A stretch of 64,000 bases of DNA from Pseudomonas sp. Bout1 (lineage in GTDB: Bacteria; Pseudomonadota; Gammaproteobacteria; Pseudomonadales; Pseudomonadaceae). The position numbers and the translations under genes are program-made. The notes beneath the pieces were generated by a model. The model saw only the letters and a list, made by a program, of their open reading frames with translations, had not been told where the DNA came from and ran no database searches. How positions within the stretch are numbered: the first letter of the stretch is position 1; each line of letters opens with the position of its first letter. Below are positions 17,930 through 26,429 of the stretch, in pieces. The stretch covers positions 496,001 to 560,000 of the forward strand of contig NZ_JAVIWK010000001.1 in NCBI RefSeq assembly GCF_034314165.1, given 5' to 3'.

Positions 17930-20869
17930 ATGAGCCTTCCAGTGCAGGCCGAATTGCCGGCCATCCTGCTTCCATTTGCCAAGCGGGCCGAGCAGTCATT
18001 TCGTGACGCCGTGGCCGGATTGGACGGCGATAATGGCCTTTCTGCGTGGACGCCGCAACGTTGGGCTGACTTCGCCCGTGTGTGCGCTGCCAGTGATTTT
18101 GTGATTGAACAGAGTGTTCGTGACCCTTTGATGTTGCTGGAACTGGTGGCCTGGGGCGAGTTGGACCGCGGCTTTGCCCCCGGCGAACTGTGCGGGCAGA
18201 TTGCGGCTGCCGTGCAACAAGCCGAAACAGAGGACGAACTGGGCCGCGTCCTGCGCCGCCAGCGCACCCGCCAGCAAGTGCGGATCATCTGGCGCGACCT
18301 GACCCGACAGGCGGACCTGGTGCAAACCTGCCGCGATCTATCCGATATGGCCGACGCCAGTATCGACCAGGCCTATCAGTGGTTGTACCAGCGCCACTGC
18401 GTAATGTTCGGCACGCCCACCGGCCGTCGCAGCGGCGAGCCGCAGCACATGGTTATCCTCGGCATGGGCAAGCTCGGGGCCGTGGAGTTGAATCTGTCGT
18501 CGGATATCGACCTGATCTTCGCCTACCCCGAAGGCGGCGACACGGTGGGCGTAAAACGCTCGCTGGATAACCAGGAATTTTTCATTCGTCTTGGTCAAAA
18601 ACTGATCAAGGCGCTGGACCCGATGACCGTCGACGGCTTCGTATTCCGCGTCGACATGCGCCTGCGGCCTTATGGTTCAGCCGGCGCACTGGTGCTTAGT
18701 TTCAATGCACTGGAGCAGTACTACCAGGACCAGGGCCGCGACTGGGAACGCTACGCGATGATCAAGGCGCGGGTGGTAGCCGGTGACCAGGTAGCCGGTG
18801 CGCAATTGCTCGACATGCTGCGCCCGTTTGTCTACCGGCGTTACCTGGACTTTTCCGCCATCGAAGCGCTGCGCACCATGAAGCAGCTGATCCAGCAGGA
18901 AGTGCGGCGCAAGGGCATGGCCGAGAATATCAAGCTGGGTTCGGGCGGCATCCGTGAAGTGGAATTTATCGCCCAGGCGTTCCAGCTGATCCACGGCGGC
19001 CGCGACCTGAGCCTGCAACAGCGCCCGCTGTTAAAAGTGCTGGGCACGCTGGAAGGCCAGGGCTATTTGCCGCCTGCGGTGATTGCCGAACTGCGCGATG
19101 GCTATGAATTTTTGCGCTACACCGAACACGCGATCCAGGCGATTGCCGACCGCCAGACGCAGATGCTCCCGGACGGTACCGAAGACCAGGCGCGGATTGC
19201 CTTCATGATGGGTTTCCCGGACTGGAGCGCGTTCCATGAGCGCCTGATGTATTGGCGCGGCCGGGTGGACTGGCATTTTCGCCAGGTGATTGCCGACCCG
19301 GATGAAGAAGAGGGTGAAGAGAGCGAGTTGGTGGTGGGCGGTGAGTGGTTGCCGTTGTGGGAAGAGTCCCAGGACGAGGAAGCCGCCTGCCGACAGTTGC
19401 AGGAAGGCGGGTTTACCGACGCACCCAAAGCCTTGAAAACCCTGGCTGGCCTGCGCAGCAGCCCACAATTGCGCGCCATGCAGCGTTTGGGTCGAGAGCG
19501 TCTGGATGCGTTTATCCCGCGCCTGCTGGCCCAGGCGGTCGAACACGCCAACCCGGACCTGGTGCTTGAGCGCGTATTGCCGCTGGTGGAAGCCGTCGCC
19601 CGTCGCTCCGCTTATCTGGTGCTGCTGACAGAAAACCCTGACGCCCTGCGTCGCCTTCTGACGCTATGTGCCGCGAGCCCGTGGATTGCCGAACAAATCA
19701 CCCGCTTCCCACTGCTGCTGGACGAATTGCTCAACGAAGGCCGCCTGTTCAAGCCGCCGCTTGCGCCAGAACTGGCCGCCGAATTGCGCGAACGCCTGAC
19801 ACGCATACCTGAAGATGACCTTGAGCAGCAGATGGAAGCCTTGCGTCACTTCAAGTTGGCCCACCGCCTGCGAGTCGCCGCCTCGGAAATCGCCGGCAGC
19901 CTGGCGCTGATGAAAGTCAGTGACTACCTGACCTGGCTCGCCGAAGCGATCCTCGAACAAGTGCTGGCCCTGGCCTGGCGCCAGACCGTCGCCCGTCACG
20001 GCTCGCCGCAGCGGGTGGACGGCACCTTGTGCGATCCCGGCTTCATCATTGTCGGTTATGGGAAAGTCGGCGGCATCGAATTGGGGCATGGTTCGGACCT
20101 GGACCTGGTGTTTATCCATGACGGTGACCCGCAAGCCGAAACCGACGGCGCCAAGCCGATCGACGGTGCGCAGTTCTTTACCCGGCTGGGCCAGCGGATC
20201 ATTCACCTGCTGACCACCCAGACCAACTCCGGGCAGTTGTATGAAGTGGACATGCGCCTGCGGCCTTCGGGCGCCTCCGGTCTGCTGGTGAGTTCCCTGG
20301 GCGCCTTTGCGCGCTATCAGGAAAACGAAGCCTGGACCTGGGAACACCAGGCGTTGGTACGCGCACGGGTGCTGGTAGGCAGCCAGGATGTCGGTCGTGC
20401 CTTTGAGCAAGTGCGGGCGCAAGTGCTAGGCCGCGCGCAGGACCTGGACAAGCTGCGCCTGGAGGTCAGTGAGATGCGCGCCAAGATGCGTGACAACCTC
20501 GGCACCAAGTCCACGGCGGCGGGAACGGCGGCGAATGCCTTCGAACCCACGGTGGCGTTTGACCTCAAGCAGGACGCCGGAGGTATCGTCGATATTGAAT
20601 TTATGGTGCAATACGCGGCTTTGGCGTGGTCTGCGCAACATCCATCGTTGCTGCGCTACACCGACAATATCCGCATCCTGGAAGGGCTGGAGCAGGTCGG
20701 GCTGATGCCTGCCGCCGATGCCCATTTGCTGCGCGAGGTGTATAAAGCCTACCGTTCCGCCGCTCACCGCCAGGCCTTGCAGAACGAGGCCGGGACAGTT
20801 GCCGGGGACCAGTTCGCTGACGAACGGCGCCAGGTGCAGCGAATCTGGCGTGAACTGGGGTTAAGCTGA
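17930..20869 (+). CDS. glnE: Bifunctional glutamine synthetase adenylyltransferase/deadenylase GlnE
   Basis: GlnE adenylylates glutamine synthetase when nitrogen is rich and removes AMP when it is limiting, directed by PII. The 979-residue protein has two nucleotidyltransferase domains with the GxGKxG...SDxDL signature. The N-terminal deadenylase one (GMGKLGAVELNLSSDIDLIF) is near residue 177 and the C-terminal adenylylase one (GYGKVGGIELGHGSDLDLVF) near residue 707. Each is followed by a GlnE helical domain. AAGGA precedes the ATG. It is divergent from aceE and followed after 55 bp, with a small hairpin, by waaF. As I recall, in P. aeruginosa ilvE lies between them. Confidence 0.97.
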   Translation: MSLPVQAELPAILLPFAKRAEQSFRDAVAGLDGDNGLSAWTPQRWADFARVCAASDFVIEQSVRDPLMLLELVAWGELDRGFAPGELCGQIAAAVQQAETEDELGRVLRRQRTRQQVRIIWRDLTRQADLVQTCRDLSDMADASIDQAYQWLYQRHCVMFGTPTGRRSGEPQHMVILGMGKLGAVELNLSSDIDLIFAYPEGGDTVGVKRSLDNQEFFIRLGQKLIKALDPMTVDGFVFRVDMRLRPYGSAGALVLSFNALEQYYQDQGRDWERYAMIKARVVAGDQVAGAQLLDMLRPFVYRRYLDFSAIEALRTMKQLIQQEVRRKGMAENIKLGSGGIREVEFIAQAFQLIHGGRDLSLQQRPLLKVLGTLEGQGYLPPAVIAELRDGYEFLRYTEHAIQAIADRQTQMLPDGTEDQARIAFMMGFPDWSAFHERLMYWRGRVDWHFRQVIADPDEEEGEESELVVGGEWLPLWEESQDEEAACRQLQEGGFTDAPKALKTLAGLRSSPQLRAMQRLGRERLDAFIPRLLAQAVEHANPDLVLERVLPLVEAVARRSAYLVLLTENPDALRRLLTLCAASPWIAEQITRFPLLLDELLNEGRLFKPPLAPELAAELRERLTRIPEDDLEQQMEALRHFKLAHRLRVAASEIAGSLALMKVSDYLTWLAEAILEQVLALAWRQTVARHGSPQRVDGTLCDPGFIIVGYGKVGGIELGHGSDLDLVFIHDGDPQAETDGAKPIDGAQFFTRLGQRIIHLLTTQTNSGQLYEVDMRLRPSGASGLLVSSLGAFARYQENEAWTWEHQALVRARVLVGSQDVGRAFEQVRAQVLGRAQDLDKLRLEVSEMRAKMRDNLGTKSTAAGTAANAFEPTVAFDLKQDAGGIVDIEFMVQYAALAWSAQHPSLLRYTDNIRILEGLEQVGLMPAADAHLLREVYKAYRSAAHRQALQNEAGTVAGDQFADERRQVQRIWRELGLS

Positions 20870-20884
20870 AACACTATATAAGGC

Positions 20885-20904
20885 GGGGAGGCATGAGCCT
20901 CCCC
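20885..20904 (+). other. Stem-loop between glnE and waaF
   Basis: GGGGAGGC-ATGA-GCCTCCCC is a perfect 8-bp GC-rich stem 15 bp after the glnE stop. There is no T-run, so it may attenuate rather than end transcription into the LPS operon. Confidence 0.55.
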
Positions 20905-20924
20905 GTATCGTTTGTGGAAACTAC

Positions 20925-21959
20925 ATGAATATTCTGATCGTTGGGCCCAGTTGGGTCGGTGACATGGTGATGGCGCAGACACTGTTCCAGTGCCTGAAAC
21001 AGCGCCATCCCGATTGCCAAATCGACGTGCTCGCCCCCGAGTGGAGCCGGCCGATTCTTGAGCGCATGCCCCAAGTGCGCCAGGCCTTGAGCTTTCCGCT
21101 CGGCCACGGCGCGCTGGAACTGGCGACCCGCCGACGCATCGGCAAGTCGCTGGCCGGCCAGTACGATCAGGCGATCCTGTTGCCCAACTCGATGAAGTCG
21201 GCACTGGTGCCGTTCTTTGCCGGCATCCCCAAGCGCACCGGCTGGCGTGGCGAGTTTCGCTATGGCCTGCTCAACGATGTGCGCAAGCTCGACAAGGCCC
21301 GCTACCCGCTGATGATCGAGCGCTTCATGGCCCTGGCCTACGCGCCGGGTGCCGAGTTGCCCACGCCTTATCCGCGCCCGAGCCTTCAAATCGACCCGGT
21401 TACCCGCGACACCGCCCTGGCCAAGTTCGGCCTGGAGCTGGACCGGCCGGTGCTGGCGCTGTGCCCAGGCGCGGAGTTTGGCGAGTCCAAGCGTTGGCCG
21501 TCGGAGCATTACGCCAAGGTCGCGGAGATGAAGATCCGTGAAGGCTGGCAAGTCTGGCTGTTCGGCTCGAAAAACGATCATTCGGTGGGCGAGGATATTC
21601 GCCAGCGCCTGATCCCGGGCCTGCGCGAAGAAGCGGTCAACCTCAGCGGCGACACGTCCCTGGCCGAGGCCATCGACCTGCTGTCCTGCGCCGACTCGGT
21701 GGTGTCCAACGACTCGGGCCTGATGCACGTGGCTGCGGCGCTGAATCGCCCGCTGGTAGCGGTGTACGGCTCGACGTCTCCCGGGTTCACCCCGCCGTTG
21801 GCCGACAAGGTCGAAGTGGTGCGCCTGGGCCTGGATTGCAGCCCGTGTTTCGACCGCACTTGCCGCTTTGGCCACTACAACTGCCTGCGCCAGTTGCTGC
21901 CGCAACCCGTCAGCGACGCGTTGCAGCGGTTGCAGGGCACTGTGGTCGAGGTTCGTTAA
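20925..21959 (+). CDS. waaF: ADP-heptose:LPS heptosyltransferase II
   Basis: WaaF adds the second L-glycero-D-manno-heptose to the LPS inner core at the cytoplasmic face of the inner membrane. The 344-residue GT9 protein begins MNILIVGPSWVGDMVMAQTL, the family N-terminal motif. It has the donor-site LCPGAEFGESKRWP and SNDSGLMHVAAAL (about residue 261) and a Cys-rich C-terminal segment, CSPCFDRTCRFGHYNCL. It is the first gene of a run of seven overlapping or abutting genes that build and phosphorylate the core. waaC begins one base after its stop. Confidence 0.97.
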   Translation: MNILIVGPSWVGDMVMAQTLFQCLKQRHPDCQIDVLAPEWSRPILERMPQVRQALSFPLGHGALELATRRRIGKSLAGQYDQAILLPNSMKSALVPFFAGIPKRTGWRGEFRYGLLNDVRKLDKARYPLMIERFMALAYAPGAELPTPYPRPSLQIDPVTRDTALAKFGLELDRPVLALCPGAEFGESKRWPSEHYAKVAEMKIREGWQVWLFGSKNDHSVGEDIRQRLIPGLREEAVNLSGDTSLAEAIDLLSCADSVVSNDSGLMHVAAALNRPLVAVYGSTSPGFTPPLADKVEVVRLGLDCSPCFDRTCRFGHYNCLRQLLPQPVSDALQRLQGTVVEVR

Positions 21960-21960
21960 G

Positions 21961-23019
21961 TTGCGGGTTCTGGTAATCAAGACCTCATCCCTGGGCGATG
22001 TGATTCATGCCTTGCCGGCGTTGACCGACGCGGCGCGGGCGATCCCGGGCATCCGTTTCGACTGGGTGGTGGAAGAAGGCTTCGCCGAAATTCCCACCTG
22101 GCACCCGGCGGTGGACAAGGTGATCCCGGTGGCGATTCGCCGCTGGCGCAAGAACCTCTGGCAGACCTTCAAGAGCGGCGAATGGCGGCGCTTCAAAAAG
22201 AGCGTGCAGTCGACCAAATATGACTTGGTAATCGACGCCCAGGGCTTGCTGAAAAGTGCCTGGCTGACCCGCTACGTGCGTGCTCCGGTGGCCGGCTTCG
22301 ACAAGCAGTCGGCTCGTGAGCCGTTGGCCGCGCATTTCTATTCCCGGCGCCTGGCCGTGGCCCGTGGGCAGCATGCGGTGGAGCGGTTGCGCCAGTTGTT
22401 TGCCGTCGCCCTCGGTTATGACCTGCCAAAAGGCCTGGGCGATTACGGCCTCAGCGTCGACAAGCTGCTGGGCCTGCCGCCGAAAAAACCGTTTGTGCTG
22501 TTGCTGCACGGCACCACCTGGGACACCAAGCACTGGCCGGAAGCCTACTGGCGTGACCTGGCCGAACGCATGGACCGCTTTGGCGTGGACGTGAAATTGC
22601 CATGGGGCAATGCCACCGAAAAGGCCCGAGCGGAACGCCTGGCCAAAGGCCTGAAAAATGCCGAAGTGCTGCCCAAGCTGAACCTGGCGGGCGTGGCTCG
22701 GGTGCTGGCCAGTGCCAAGGCGTGTGTCGCGGTAGACACCGGCCTCGGCCACCTGGCAGCAGCGCTGGATGTGCCGACGATTTCGTTGTTCGGCCCGACC
22801 AATCCCGGCCTGACGGGCGCCTACGGCAAGGCGCAGATCCACCTGGCCAGCGACTTCCCGTGTGCACCGTGCCTGCAAAAGAAATGCACCTATCAACCGA
22901 CCGCCGAAGACCAGCGCCGGTTTGATCTCAAGCGTGAGTGGCCACTGTGTTTCACTCGCCTGAACCCTGAGCGTGTCGCAACGCGATTAAGCACGTTGTT
23001 ATTGGCTGGGGAACACTGA
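21961..23019 (+). CDS. waaC: LPS heptosyltransferase I
   Basis: WaaC adds the first heptose to Kdo2-lipid A. The 352-residue GT9 protein starts at TTG 21961 (L/M-RVLVIKTSSLGDVIHALPAL). This start abuts the waaF stop and aligns with the conserved beta1 motif; no ATG or GTG is available nearby. Other family segments are LLHGTTWDTKHWPEAYW and VDTGLGHLAAALDVPTISLF. The stop overlaps the waaG start as TGATG, so the pair is translationally coupled. A weak TTG start at one step of the pathway could set the enzyme ratio, but that is an inference. Confidence 0.95.
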   Translation: MRVLVIKTSSLGDVIHALPALTDAARAIPGIRFDWVVEEGFAEIPTWHPAVDKVIPVAIRRWRKNLWQTFKSGEWRRFKKSVQSTKYDLVIDAQGLLKSAWLTRYVRAPVAGFDKQSAREPLAAHFYSRRLAVARGQHAVERLRQLFAVALGYDLPKGLGDYGLSVDKLLGLPPKKPFVLLLHGTTWDTKHWPEAYWRDLAERMDRFGVDVKLPWGNATEKARAERLAKGLKNAEVLPKLNLAGVARVLASAKACVAVDTGLGHLAAALDVPTISLFGPTNPGLTGAYGKAQIHLASDFPCAPCLQKKCTYQPTAEDQRRFDLKREWPLCFTRLNPERVATRLSTLLLAGEH

Positions 23020-24143
23020 TGCAACTGGCTTTTGTCCTCTACAAATACTTCCCCTTTGGTGGCCTGCAGCGTGACTTCATGCGCATTGCCCTGGAGTGCC
23101 AACAGCGCGGCCACCAAATTCGCGTCTACACCCTGATTTGGGAAGGGGATGTGCCGCCGGGCTTTGAAGTGCTGGTGGCGCCGGTCAAGGCGCTGTTCAA
23201 TCACCGGCGCAATGAAAAACTCTATGCCTGGATCCAGGCCGACCTGGCCAAACGTCCGGTTGATCGGGTGGTGGGCTTCAACAAAATGCCGGGGCTGGAC
23301 GTGTACTTTGCCGCCGACGGCGTGTTCGAAGACAAGGCGCAAAACCTGCGCAACCCGATGTACCGCTGGTTCGGCCGTTATCGGCATTTTGCCGAGTACG
23401 AGCGGGCGGTGTTCGACAAGGGCGCCAAGACCAAAATCCTGACGATCTCCCGGCAGCAGCAGCCGTTGTTTACCCAGTATTACGGCACCGAGCCTGCGCG
23501 CTTTCACCTGCTGCCGCCGGGCATTGCCCGCGACCGTCGCGCGCCGCCCAATGCTGCCGAGATTCGCGCCGAGTTTCGTCGCGAATTCGGCCTGGCCGAC
23601 GACGATCTGCTATTGGTGCAGATCGGCTCGGGCTTCAAGACCAAGGGCGTCGACCGCAGCCTGAAGGCCGTGGCCGCACTGCCATCGAACTTGAAGAAAC
23701 GTACCCGGCTATTTGTAATTGGCCAGGACGACCCCAAAGTATTCCAGTTGCAGAGTGCCGCATTGGGGCTGGGCGACCCGGTGCAGTTCTTCCAGGGGCG
23801 CAGCGATATCCCGCGTTTTCTGCTGGGGGCCGACCTGTTGATTCACCCTGCCTACAACGAGGCGGCCGGCAATGTGCTGATCGAAGCGGTGGTCGCCGGC
23901 CTCCCGGTGCTGGTGAGCAAGGTCTGCGGTTACGCGTTTTACATCAATGAGGCCCAAAGTGGCCGGGTGTTGGACGAACCGTTCGAGCAGGCCCAACTCA
24001 ACCAGTACCTGGTGGACATGCTCGACGATCCACAAGCGCGCGCGGCCTGGAGCCGCAATGGTCTGGCCTTCGCTGAGACGGCCGACCTCTATAGCATGCC
24101 GCAGTACGCTGCGGACCTGATTCTGGCGGAGCCAAACCGATGA
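23019..24143 (+). CDS. waaG: LPS core glycosyltransferase WaaG (GT4)
   Basis: WaaG transfers the first outer-core hexose onto heptose II (glucose in E. coli; GalN proposed in Pseudomonas). The 374-residue GT-B protein starts MQLAFVLYKYFPFGGLQRDF, the WaaG N-terminal glycine-rich acceptor motif. It has SGFKTKGVDRSLKAV for donor binding and the retaining GT4 E-x7-E element in HPAYNEAAGNVLIEAVVAG (about 276-292). It overlaps waaC by one base and waaP by four. Confidence 0.96.
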   Translation: MQLAFVLYKYFPFGGLQRDFMRIALECQQRGHQIRVYTLIWEGDVPPGFEVLVAPVKALFNHRRNEKLYAWIQADLAKRPVDRVVGFNKMPGLDVYFAADGVFEDKAQNLRNPMYRWFGRYRHFAEYERAVFDKGAKTKILTISRQQQPLFTQYYGTEPARFHLLPPGIARDRRAPPNAAEIRAEFRREFGLADDDLLLVQIGSGFKTKGVDRSLKAVAALPSNLKKRTRLFVIGQDDPKVFQLQSAALGLGDPVQFFQGRSDIPRFLLGADLLIHPAYNEAAGNVLIEAVVAGLPVLVSKVCGYAFYINEAQSGRVLDEPFEQAQLNQYLVDMLDDPQARAAWSRNGLAFAETADLYSMPQYAADLILAEPNR

Positions 24144-24946
24144 AGTTGATTCTTGCCGAACCGTTCAAGACCCTGTGGGCCGGGCGCGATGCGTTCGCCG
24201 AAGTCGAGAAGCTGGATGGCCAGGTGTACCGTGAACTGGATGCCCGCCGTACCTTGCGTACGGAAGTCGACGGCCACGGCTTTTTCGTGAAAATCCACCG
24301 GGGGATCGGCTGGGCCGAGATCCTCAAGAACCTGATCACTGCCAAGTTGCCGGTGTTGGGCGCAGGCCAGGAATGGCTGGCGATCCAGCGCTTGCAGGAA
24401 GTGGGCGTGCCTACCATGACGGCCGTGGCTTACGGCGAAAAGGGCAGCAACCCGGCGGACCAGCACTCGTTTATCGTCACTGAGGAACTGGCGCCGACCG
24501 TCAGCCTTGAAGACCTGAGCATGGACTGGGTCAAGCAGCCACCCGTGCCGGTTATCAAGCACGCATTGATCGCCGAAGTGGCGCGCATGACCGGCATGAT
24601 GCACCGCGCCGGGGTTAACCATCGCGACTGCTACATCTGCCATTTCCTGCTGCACACCGACAAGCCGCTGGTGGCCGATGACTTCAAGCTGTCGGTAATC
24701 GACCTGCACCGTGCCCACGTGCGCTCGAAGATTCCGTTGCGCTGGCGCAACAAAGACCTGGCCGCGCTGTACTTCTCGGCGCTGGACATCGGTTTGACCC
24801 GGCGCGACAAATTGCGCTTTCTCAAGGGCTACTTCCAGCAGCCATTGCGCCAGATTCTTGCTGAAGAAGCCGCCTTGCTGGGCTGGCTGGAGCACAAGGC
24901 GGCCAAGCTTTACGACCGCAAGCAACGTTATGGGGATGCGCTCTGA
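24140..24946 (+). CDS. waaP: LPS core heptose(I) kinase WaaP (RfaP)
   Basis: WaaP phosphorylates heptose I of the inner core, essential for outer membrane integrity in P. aeruginosa. The 268-residue protein (E. coli 265) has the P-loop-like region RTLRTEVDGHGFFVKIHRGIGW, the catalytic loop NHRDCYICHFLL with the essential Asp near residue 162, and the metal-binding VIDLHRAHVR. It overlaps waaG (ATGA) and the next kinase gene (TGATG). Confidence 0.96.
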   Translation: MKLILAEPFKTLWAGRDAFAEVEKLDGQVYRELDARRTLRTEVDGHGFFVKIHRGIGWAEILKNLITAKLPVLGAGQEWLAIQRLQEVGVPTMTAVAYGEKGSNPADQHSFIVTEELAPTVSLEDLSMDWVKQPPVPVIKHALIAEVARMTGMMHRAGVNHRDCYICHFLLHTDKPLVADDFKLSVIDLHRAHVRSKIPLRWRNKDLAALYFSALDIGLTRRDKLRFLKGYFQQPLRQILAEEAALLGWLEHKAAKLYDRKQRYGDAL

Positions 24947-25680
24947 TGGCGGGTTGGAACCTGGAACCCGCTTACGCCGCCCTGGCGGATGACTTCGGTA
25001 GCCTGGACGCGGTATTCGCCCTGCAAGGCGAGCGGCTGACCCGTGACCCGCTGTCTGAAGTGATCCGTGTGGAGCGCGGCGGGGTCAATTATTACGTCAA
25101 GCGTTACGTCGGTGCCGGCAAGGGTTTGCGCCGCTACCTGGGCAAGCCTCGGGTCAAGTCCGAATGGCAGAACCTCAAGCGTTTCGCCAAGTGGGGCATC
25201 CCCACGGCCGACGTGATCGCCTGGGGCCTTGAACGCAAGGGCCTGGCTTATGATCGTGGGGCGATGATCACCCGTGAGCTGCCCAAGACCGAAGACCTGT
25301 CGGTGCTGGCTGAACGCAACGACCCGCGACTGTCTGACCCGGTGTGGGTCAACAACATCAGCCGCCAGCTCGCTGAATACACGCGCACCATGCACGAGCA
25401 TCGGTTTACCCACAACGATTTGAAATGGCGCAACTTGCTGGTCGACGACCAGCAAAACCTGTACCTGATCGATTGCCCCAACGGCGATTTCTGGCGCGGG
25501 TTCTGGCTTAAATACCGCATCACCAAGGATCTGGCCTGCCTCGACAAGGTGGCCAAGTATCACCTGTCGGCCACACAGCGCCTGCGTTTCTACATGCAGT
25601 ACCGTCAGCGCAAGCATCTGAGCGCGTCGGACAAACAGCGAATTCGCCACGTGGTGAAGTTTTTCGAGGGGCGAGAATGA
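24946..25680 (+). CDS. wapP: Lipopolysaccharide kinase InaA family protein (WapP-like)
   Basis: This 244-residue protein is a small WaaP/InaA-type kinase predicted to phosphorylate a core sugar. It has VERGGVNYYVKRYVGAGKGL with the ATP-binding Lys, a complete catalytic loop THNDLKWRNLLVDD (Asp near residue 155), and a metal-site YLIDCPNGDFWRG. The position right after waaP corresponds to the wapP gene of P. aeruginosa; the symbol is by position and family. It overlaps both neighbours (TGATG upstream, ATGA downstream). Confidence 0.88.
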   Translation: MAGWNLEPAYAALADDFGSLDAVFALQGERLTRDPLSEVIRVERGGVNYYVKRYVGAGKGLRRYLGKPRVKSEWQNLKRFAKWGIPTADVIAWGLERKGLAYDRGAMITRELPKTEDLSVLAERNDPRLSDPVWVNNISRQLAEYTRTMHEHRFTHNDLKWRNLLVDDQQNLYLIDCPNGDFWRGFWLKYRITKDLACLDKVAKYHLSATQRLRFYMQYRQRKHLSASDKQRIRHVVKFFEGRE

Positions 25681-26429
25681 GTGATTTCCTGGCGGCCGAA
25701 GATCGAGCATTGCTTGAGCGCAACGGCCTGGGCACCTTCGACGCGCTGTGGGCCAAGCAACTGGATGCAGTGGACGAGCCCAACACCAGTCGCGGCGGCT
25801 GGAGCAGCGTGTTTCGCCTCGAGCTGGAAGGCCAGGGCTACTACCTCAAGCGCCAGAGCAACTACCTGACGCGCACCTTGCACCGCCCGTTTGGCGAGCC
25901 GAGTTTTGCCCGCGAGTTTCGTAATATCAGCCGCTATCGGCAGCTGGGTATTCCGGCGTTGCAGGCGGCGTTTTTTGGTGAGCGCAAAGTGGCCGGCGAG
26001 CATCGTGCGATGCTGCTGACCCGGGCGCTGGACGGCTGGAATGACCTGGATTCGTTGCTGGAGCAGTGGTCTGAGTTGAGCGACCCACAGCAGCGGGCGA
26101 TCCTGCTGGCCTGTGGTCAGCTTGCTCGTCAGTTGCACAGCGTGGGCCAGGTGCATGGCTGTTTTTACCCCAAGCATATTTTCCTGCAGGCCCGCGGCGA
26201 CGGTTATGCGGCGCAGTTGATCGACCTGGAGAAAACCCGCCCGCTGTTGTTCGGCTGGCGTGACCGGGTCAAGGACCTGGAACCGCTGTTGCGCCGTGCG
26301 CCGCAGTGGTCGGACGATCAGGTTCGCCAACTGTTGGCGGCGTACCTGGAGCAGCCTGAAGACGGCGCATTGGTTGCCACTTGGCACCAGCGCCTGGTCG
26401 CCCGGCGCAGTCACAAGGAGAAGCGCTGA
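25677..26429 (+). CDS. wapQ: Lipopolysaccharide kinase InaA family protein (WapQ-like), atypical catalytic loop
   Basis: This 250-residue InaA-type kinase homologue is the third in a row. The ATP-binding segment FRLELEGQGYYLKRQSNY is clear and the metal-site Asp is present (LIDLEKTRPLL). The catalytic loop, however, reads VHGCFYPKHIFL near residue 158, with Cys where other kinases have the base Asp (HGD or HRD). It may be catalytically weak, use another residue, or act as a scaffold. Its position matches wapQ of P. aeruginosa. It overlaps wapP by 4 bp and the next gene by 1 bp. Confidence 0.86.
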   Translation: MSDFLAAEDRALLERNGLGTFDALWAKQLDAVDEPNTSRGGWSSVFRLELEGQGYYLKRQSNYLTRTLHRPFGEPSFAREFRNISRYRQLGIPALQAAFFGERKVAGEHRAMLLTRALDGWNDLDSLLEQWSELSDPQQRAILLACGQLARQLHSVGQVHGCFYPKHIFLQARGDGYAAQLIDLEKTRPLLFGWRDRVKDLEPLLRRAPQWSDDQVRQLLAAYLEQPEDGALVATWHQRLVARRSHKEKR

